A stretch of DNA of 64,000 nt from Ischnura elegans (taxonomy: Eukaryota; Arthropoda; Insecta; Odonata; Coenagrionidae), in NCBI RefSeq assembly GCF_921293095.1, contig NC_060259.1:23567812-23631811 (forward strand), written 5' to 3'. The translations under genes and the position numbers were made by a program. The notes under the pieces are model-generated. The model was not told where the DNA came from, searched no databases, and was given only the letters and a program-made list of their open reading frames with translations. This document shows, piece after piece, positions 57,521-64,000 of the stretch (position 1 is its first letter; each line of letters opens with the position of its first letter).

Positions 57521-57717
57521 CATAGGCGGATCCAGGGGGGGGCACGGGGGCACGTGCCCCCCCCAGACCCTTAAAAATATGATAGATTTTTAATACGGTC
57601 CCATTATAATTTCGTTCGTTTTGTATAACAAGGTATCCTTGTGCCCCCCCCTGAACAAAATCCTGGATACAGCCTTGCTTGTGCCCCTCCCAGAAAGAAA
57701 TCCTGGATCCGCCCCTG
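57521..57717. mobile_element. hAT-type MITE, copy B
   Basis: Same family and same length (197 bp) as the 47427 copy: CATAGGCGGATCC ... GGATCCGCCCCTG, flanked by a perfect GGCATAAC on each side (57513-57520, 57718-57725). Confidence 0.93.
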
Positions 57718-58214
57718 GGCATAACTACAAGCTTGCACTAAACTGAGCATATTTCACATTAATCGGGAAGGAAAAACTGCCATGTTTATGTGGATGATAC
57801 AGCATTTCCGTGAATATGAAATTTGTGAATGTGAACTTCTGTGAAGTAATTTCCTTGGCATGAATGCCAAGACCACGATACAGACATAATAAGTCAAGTG
57901 ATCATTCCATGTTGCATACCACAATCAAGGAAGCATAAGCATACATTACCTTCGGATGAGCCTTATAATGAACACAATTTTGACCAAAAAATCTCATGAT
58001 GATATCAACCAATTAATTTGTTTTCTATACTTCTTTTGAGAAGTTCATTTCACACATGGATTGAGGTGTGGTCGAACTGATGACTATTCAACGATTTAAC
58101 TTGGCAGGAGAACAGCCCCAGACTAAATTGGTTCATCTAATTCTATCTTACACTTCTAAAATGAAAAAAGGCTATGGTTCAGTTCATTACCAAAGCAAGA
58201 CATTACTTTGAACC
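57718..58214. other. No feature recognised
   Basis: Unremarkable AT-rich sequence. Confidence 0.4.
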
Positions 58215-58551
58215 CAAGGGCATACCCAGGATCATAACTAGCGGGGCAAGCCATGGTCTTGGGAGGGGCAAGCCAAGTTGTGACATTTAGGATGGAAAGG
58301 TTGAATTAAACCAACGTTTAAAGAGAATTTAAGAATAAGCTTTATTATTTTATGAGATTATTACTTTGAAAAAATAGTTTTATCTTAGTTACATATCTTA
58401 TACTAATACGTTTCATTTTTCGTGGGTTTAAAGAAAATTTGTTGAATACTTTCGTTTCAATTCAGTACCTACTGATTTTGCTTACAGACTTTTGCGATTT
58501 TTGCTTCTATGGGGCTGTGGCCCCCCCTGCCCCTCGCTGGGTATGCCCATG
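58215..58551. mobile_element. hAT-type MITE with GGGCATACCCAG ends
   Basis: The left end CAAGGGCATACCCAG and the right end (complement CATGGGCATACCCAG) are inverted repeats. Flanks TTTGAACC and TTTAAACC match 7 of 8. The phrases GCGGGGCAAGCC and CCCCCCTGCCCCTCGC lie near the two ends. A relative starts at 63889. Confidence 0.85.
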
Positions 58552-58945
58552 TTTAAACCTCTAACCCAAATCAATGCTTGCCAGCAAATAGCGGAAAATG
58601 ACATTTTCATTCAGTAATGCCACTACCTGATAAATGGATGATATAAATAAGTTTCCGGCGATCTGCAAGTTAAGCTGAATAGATGAAGGAATAGAAGGGA
58701 TAGAACGTACCCATGCACATAAACAAGTAAAAGTAACCATTGTCTTAACTGATTATGCGAGTAGAGTGCATCTCTGAGCATCAAGCATTTGCATTGCTTC
58801 GGACTGTAGGTTCTTAATTCATTTTCCAAAACTTGAAACTACACCAGCAATACATATGTATGCAAATAATACCTCAGCAAGCAATTGGTTATTAAATTAA
58901 TTTACACATGAATATGAGTCATTTTTTTGTTTAATAATTACTTTG

Positions 58946-59015
58946 ACGGCCTGGGTAGCGGCGGGTAAAAGGACAGGCAAACCGAAGGCCATGGGTTCGA
59001 GCCCCAAATGGCAAA
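58946..59015 (+). repeat. tRNA-like segment with box B
   Basis: GGGTTCGAGCCCC (58993-59005) is a good box B. About 35 bp upstream GCCTGGGTAGCGGCGGG resembles a box A. The arms around it do not give a clean cloverleaf, so a SINE head or tRNA relic is more likely than a functional tRNA gene. Confidence 0.45.
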
Positions 59016-59662
59016 ATCGTCACTAGCAAGAAAAGGTTAACCCCCCATTATATCGGCCCCCCTAGAAATGCATTCCCCTTTCACGGAAGCCTCGCCGAAA
59101 TAGATTCTTCATTTATGCAACCCTTCCTCCTCTCTCCTGCCCCTCGAAAGATTTCAGCCTGCAGCAAGATTTCCTTTGTCTGGGGACAAGAAAGTCCGTG
59201 TTGTTTACATTGGTGCCAGTTGAAATGCCCAATGTAAAGAGCGTAGAATACTGTTTTCGGGGTTTTGGAGAATAAACAATGTAGGTAAAGAACCATTTTA
59301 TAAGCACTAGCATGAATATATAACACGTCTTGGGTGACGTCCTCCGTGAGAAATGGTTTAGAAGCAAAAGGGTTGCAGAATTTATTGACAGAGTGGTAAT
59401 AATTACTCAGTAAGAACTCATACATCCATGCTTCCACTTGTTTTTCGTGGAGGAAATGAGGCGATTTTTACGGTGCCTGATTGGAAGGCCTTATTCAGCG
59501 GAGAAAAGGGATTAAAACCCCTCCGAAATTTTCATACAATCCTCCCCAAATGAACCTCTCACAATATATACCCATTCTATGGTATACCAACCCCTCTTTC
59601 GCTTCTGACCCCACCGTAAAAATATATGTCTACAGCCTCGCATACAGGCACGTAGACATGGG
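59016..59662. other. No feature recognised
   Basis: Two overlapping minus frames (59437-59081, 59367-59113) lack recognisable motifs. Confidence 0.35.
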
Positions 59663-59864
59663 CAGGGGTGGATCCAGGATTTCTTTCTGGGAGGGGCACA
59701 AGCAAGGCCGTATCCAGGATTTTGTTCAGGGGGGGGCACAAGGATACCTTGTTATACAAAACGAACGAAATGATAATGGGACCGTATTAAAATCTAGCAT
59801 ATTTTTAAGGGTCTGGGGGGGGCACGTGCCCCCGTGCCCCCCCCCCCCCCTGGATCCGCCTATG
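59663..59864. mobile_element. hAT-type MITE, copy C (inverted)
   Basis: Opposite orientation to copies A and B: starts CAGGGGTGGATCC and ends GGATCCGCCTATG. Flanked by a perfect GACATGGG (59655-59662, 59865-59872). 202 bp; the extra length comes mainly from homopolymer C/G runs. Confidence 0.93.
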
Positions 59865-59872
59865 GACATGGG

Positions 59873-61050
59873 GGCTTCAACCTCTCCCGGAATTTGTTGT
59901 GAAGACACCTCGCGATGCATCCATTGAGGGGGCCACTAACTTAGCGCAACCTCTTCTTTGACGATTGTCGATAACTATATGTTTCCTCAAATAGTCGACC
60001 AAATCACATACAAGAAATAGATCGATAATGCTACCCCAAGAGTTGAACATTTTTGTGAAAAATCAGGCTGATTTCGGGAACTTACTTACAAACTTACAAG
60101 TACGGCGCGGTAATAAAAATGAAAAATCGCCTATTTATAACCTCATGGTAACAGCTCTTCACAGAATCGCGGACTACAATTCAGCATTGAAATTCACTCG
60201 GGAAGAAAAAATATTGCCCAGGCAGGGTAATAGCATTTTCGTTCGTGTATAAATAAGAAACTAAGAAATTCTTCTACCAGGATCCGCCTTTCGTACTGCG
60301 AGCAAACTATCGCGATGTAATATACACCCGCGGGTGTAAAATCAAAATTGATTCTCACTAATCATCGATCATCAATCGAAACCTCATCAAATTCTGCGCC
60401 GTCTTTACCAATTTGCTGTTATCCTTATAAACAGTGGCGTGTGTGGCAGGAGAGGGCGATTTGTCCCGAAAGCACAAATTGAAGCTTCACCGCCTGCTGT
60501 GGGCAGCACTGTGGGGCCCCAGGGGCGCCAAACTCAAGGGCCGCCCTGGGCAGCACATTTTCTGAAGTACGCTGATATTTGTCACACCTCATGGTTTGCC
60601 TAAATACCGCGAGAACTAGAATTCCCATACATTTTCGACCAATATTGATCACCTCGTAGTAATCGGCAGGAGGGAATCGGCCGAAGATTTGCTGCAGGGA
60701 AAAAAAGATTCTACATCAGGATTCAGATTTCTCACGTCGACCTGTTGGTTTTATTCGCAAGCCTCTAGAAAGGTTGCAAAGTATACTTGGCAAACTTGAT
60801 GGGAGTCAGAATCAAGAAAAAGCTTTGGCACTACAGCAATCATAAAATCTGCTACAAAATATGTAAAACGAATACCCATGCTTGAAGGGAAGAGTTCTTA
60901 CTTCATCAAGTGCCGCAGAACTTCTCGTGTCAGTATCAATTATTCATCAACATTTCATAAATACACAGCCGCGCCATATAACTATGCATAGAAATTGCTT
61001 TAGTTTAGTCGATCTTTATTTACTGTCCATAGCCATTCATTAGATTGCTC
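59873..61050. other. No gene recognised
   Basis: A short plus frame (60028-60252, with VTALHRIADYNSALKFTREE) is unrecognised. GC-rich words near 60500-60550 (GGGGCCCCAGGGGCGCC, GGGCCGCCCTGGG) look like MITE debris. Confidence 0.35.
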
Positions 61051-61124
61051 CTATGGGGGTAGTACGAAATGCTTATGCATTGTTGCGCGAAATGTAAACA
61101 GCGGCCTTACACAACGAGAGCGTC

Positions 61125-61451
61125 AGTTGATTGTCTGTGCCGTTCGCAGTAGGTAGCATACACATCCTGCAAGTGATACTGAGGATTTTTAGGTTTGAAC
61201 TTGATAAATAATTTGAAACCAACTGCAATGATGGATATTGTGATACTTAACAGCATTTCGAGAACCTGCACCTTTGGCTTTATAGCGCCGGCAACGGACA
61301 GGAATAATATTTACTCGCTTAAGATATCGTAGGTTTTGTTCTACCTATTATCATAATGTGTTGTTGACGAATGCAATTTCTCTATTTGTTTTAAGGTTAC
61401 CTACCAATAAGAAGACTATACGTACGAACCAAATATACAACTACTAAAATG
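61125..61451 (+). other. Putative 5' exon with split start codon
   Basis: The proposed leader ends ACTAAAATG|GTGAGT, an ATG directly before a good donor. A TCAGTT at 61123-61128 matches the arthropod initiator, so transcription might start near 61125; that start is inferred. The leader itself is non-coding. It would splice to 62626 with the start codon ending exon 1. Confidence 0.4.
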
Positions 61452-62625
61452 GTGAGTAGATTTTTTTGCCAAAATACTTATAAAAAGTCAATGCCGATTA
61501 GAAAATTATTTAGGACCTGATTGGAATCTTATATGAATTATAGGTAAATTACGCTAAATTAAACTTTGGTCGAAGATAACAATTTGTGATGAAAGTATTT
61601 GAACTATATATACGATCAGGTTGAATTTTTCTTCGTAATTGATACGCTGTGTCCACACAAAATTAATTTCCCGTGGTCTGTATGCACGACGTCTTATTTT
61701 TTGTCTGAAAATGCTATTTAAAACTCACGCCTTGGATTTCAAACTGTATTTTAGCTCAAAAGCAAACATAATACGAGTATTTAGAAAGCAAATTAAGAAC
61801 GTTACTCAAGTGTTCACTTTGGGCGCTATAGAGACGTAAAGGCACGCATTTATAAGAAATACAATTAAAGGAGCTCAAAAACTCCGTTGTTGGTTGATGA
61901 TGAAAGAGTTGAAAAGCATTAGAATTAATGTAACATTAAATTGGGCCAAAATATTTATCGTAGCCAGCGCAATGCCAGCTCGTACTCCTGTGAGTTGGGC
62001 CGCCCAAACGGGGCCCAGGCTCTCGGAAAAAAAAGAAGGCGGAAGTGGCGGATTGAGGGGGAAGAGGGAGGAGCGGTTGTTCACCACCATGGACCATGTT
62101 CGCCACTTTGATCCCCAAAAAATAGGAACATATTTACGATGAACTTGGACTTGGTCTTCCGACGCAAGTTCTCATGCCACCATTTCAATATTGCTAAATC
62201 TTTCGGTGTACGCGATTCATGTTTGATATTTTTTGTTAAACGAGATCCCATAAAACCCCAGTTTCATTTGAAGGATTGCGTACCCCCCTGTCGACCTGAG
62301 ATGCTGGAAGGAGTAAGAGCCCTACAGAAAAAAGTACTCCAGGCATCAAAATGTCTCAGACCGCTTTGTGCAAGTAAGTTACTTTTAAAATCCGGACACG
62401 CTGAAGCAGTAGGGTGTGAACATGTTACTTCAAAAACTACAAGAATATTACTCATCCAGCAGTCAATGATGTCAATATTCATAATGCCTCCACTAAAGCT
62501 GATAGCCACATTAAAAAATAAAAGTAGACTTATTCTAACAAAAAAGACTAGCAAGAAATTTGGTTGATGTTTGGATGAATTCCATTACAATATTTTATCC
62601 ATATCTTATGTTTTTTTAATTGAAG
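61452..62625. other. Putative intron 1; unassigned frame inside
   Basis: A 142-codon plus frame (62139-62567) has KDCVPPCRPEMLEGVRALQK and other unrecognised words. It may be element-derived or a chance frame. Confidence 0.3.
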
Positions 62626-62799
62626 GGAGGAGCTGGGGATACAGTCACCGATTCAGATTCAGAGGACGATACTCCCGGAGAAATTCGTTTGCCGTGCGAG
62701 CTAGTCGCATATCTATTTGCAGATAGAATAGGACTTTCTGCAGATCCACAGCAAAATATCGAAAACACTGTTGAGTTACATTGCAGATGTGGAAGACAG
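62626..62799 (+). CDS. Candidate small gene, coding exon 2
   Basis: After a T-rich acceptor (TTTTTTTAATTGAAG) the exon reads GGAGDTVTDSDSEDDTPGEI, RLPCELVAYLFADRIGLSAD and NIENTVELHCRCGRQ, ending CAG|GTGACA. It is 58 codons, phase 0 at both ends, and joins the ATG of the upstream exon directly. The N-terminus is an acidic Ser/Asp/Glu tract; the rest contains a C-x-C pair. I do not recognise a domain. In-phase splicing of three pieces supports a real gene, but composition alone does not prove it. Confidence 0.45.
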
Positions 62800-63210
62800 G
62801 TGACAGCAGCCAGTTTGGTAAGTTTGTTGATTTAGAATCTGCAGCCCAAACATGATATCTTTGCCAGATGAAAGGCCTCAACTTTGCAACTGTCGAGGCA
62901 TGGTAGCAAATTTCATAGATCTGAGGAGGAGGCCACTGTGGGGAGCCATTTCACGTAAAACAACATTAGTCCCGTGTCAATAATCCGAAAAAGTTCTTTG
63001 TTCTAATTTCCCCTAAGGTTACATGGTGTTCTTTTATGAACTGGTTCTCTGTACTCAGCCGAAAATAATGGTAGGTTGTAGGTTGTCATTAATCCATTTA
63101 TTCCAAGAGATAGATTTTCAGGTTGGTGGTTAAATTGATGCACAAGATATTAAATTTAGGATTCAATCATTTATTTCTTTTTTTGCTTAATCTCTACATG
63201 AACCATTAAG

Positions 63211-63363
63211 AATCAAGACACTTCGGTGGGCAAGCCGAAGAGGAAGCATCCCCGCAAGTTTCCTGTAGAAAAGGAGTTGAGGAAGGCAGCAATTTTCCGG
63301 AATGCATATCCGCATGTTAAATCATTCTACATCATGTCAGGTGATTCTACAGAATCCAAATAA
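63211..63363 (+). CDS. Candidate small gene, terminal exon
   Basis: The acceptor CCATTAAG is weak. The frame continues in phase from 62799: NQDTSVGKPKRKHPRKFPVE, KELRKAAIFRNAYPHVKSFY and IMSGDSTESK then TAA. The segment is strongly basic (KPKRKHPRK), like a nuclear localisation signal, in contrast to the acidic first half. The total product would be 109 residues. An AATAAA (63359-63364) overlaps the stop. A donor-like G|GTGATT at 63339-63340 would allow further splicing off the window. Function unknown. Confidence 0.4.
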   Translation, partial: NQDTSVGKPKRKHPRKFPVEKELRKAAIFRNAYPHVKSFYIMSGDSTESK

Positions 63364-63888
63364 ACGTTGGTGAGTGTCTGCTAGTTTATTGTCGAGCTTT
63401 GAAGAAACAAGGTGTTCTAGCCAATGTACATATTCTTTCAATTGGTTGCTAGGACACCACTGCTATTTAATACAACTTAGCTTACTAATACTCACTCATG
63501 TATTTTCAATCTTATTTCAAATTTAGTAATTCAATTATGCTCAAATCATGCCCAAGGATTCTTGTGGATTCTGTTAAATGAAAAAAAGCTATAATGGCAT
63601 TGCCTACTTTAACTATGCATTTATGCTTTTTTGTTCGAAGACCTATGCACTCATTCTAGCTACGGTACGTAATACTCTAGAAATAGATCCATCTAGAAGG
63701 GATGGGAAAGGGATGCTTTTGCTCAAGGCACTCTCACCTACGCCAGGCAAGGAAGGGGTGAGGAAAGGACAAAATTACCTCAGACTCCTGAATTAAAAGA
63801 GACAGCCCTGTCTTGAAATGACTCAAAATAAATAATCTTCACCTCACAAAATGATAATGCTATGCATATTTATGCATGCGCATGGGCG
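63364..63888. other. No feature recognised
   Basis: AT-rich; one short unrecognised frame (63578-63796). Confidence 0.4.
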
Positions 63889-64000
63889 TACCCAGAATCA
63901 AAACGGGGGGTGGAGGGGGCAAAATTAGCTGTGGTTGTTCAAGTTGTTACTTTTTTGCACAGAAAAGTTTAATGAAACCAAAATTTTAAGGAAATTATGA
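63889..64000 (+). mobile_element. MITE terminus, cut by the window edge
   Basis: CATGGGCGTACCCAGAATCA followed by a G-run matches the terminus of the 58215-58551 MITE (CATGGGCATACCCAG). The right end lies outside the window. Confidence 0.5.

Noticed and set aside
60431-60560. MITE from CAGTGGCGTG to the GGGCCGCCCTGGG block
   Set aside because: No inverted terminal match and no target duplication could be seen.

Overview
The window is eukaryotic nuclear DNA. It is AT-rich, has phase-consistent exons with GT/AG introns, and is dominated by animal transposable elements. The element mix (RTE-type and Jockey/CR1-type LINEs, a K02A2.6-like Ty3/Gypsy element, hAT-type MITEs with 8-bp target-site duplications, TTAA-site elements, a pogo/Tigger-like element, THAP-domain exons) and the thioredoxin reductase fit an arthropod, most likely an insect with a large repeat-rich genome. 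The species cannot be named from the sequence.

Host genes are few. Five consecutive minus-strand exons between 14254 and 4079 encode the middle and C-terminal half of a thioredoxin reductase. They join in frame; the N-terminal FAD/CxxxxC exons and the C-terminal redox-tail exon were not found. Near the right edge (about 61125-63363, plus) a possible small gene has a start codon split by an intron and reads in phase through two further exons to a stop; I do not recognise its product.

Layout. 1-4078: a frameshifted THAP-domain locus, a foldback MITE and a perfect 30-bp palindrome. 4079-14254: the TrxR exons, with introns holding several MITEs, a piggyBac-like foldback MITE (8190-8925) and a Tigger-like composite (9441-12179) with a second transposon nested in it (10445-11818). 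14255-27500: decayed repeats, a GAGCGGC-rich inverted repeat, two RTE fragments and other LINE pieces. 27500-32615: a LINE split by a 4.07-kb TTAA-site transposon that carries remains of a TE-like gene. 33640-35275: a foldback element with tandem ~140-bp repeats in its arms, each with a DR1 nuclear-receptor-type motif. 35960-38860: an RTE LINE nested in a GC-rich repeat, then a head-to-tail dimer of TTAA MITEs related to the 4.07-kb element. 41546-47325: a 5.8-kb element with CAGTGGCGGC termini, a perfect 8-bp duplication and a THAP exon near one end (P-superfamily-like). 47374-49163: a LINE fragment between ~175-bp direct repeats, one copy split by a MITE, plus a second MITE. 52280-57088: a Jockey-like LINE interrupted at its YADD codons by an LTR retrotransposon whose gag is inverted relative to pol. 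57500-60000: MITEs and a tRNA-like segment.

The strongest results are the insertion footprints: perfect 8-bp duplications for five elements, a TTAA footprint in a LINE and a GGCAT footprint in another LINE. These give relative ages and exact ends for several possibly undescribed elements. No CRISPR array, rRNA gene or clear functional tRNA gene was seen.
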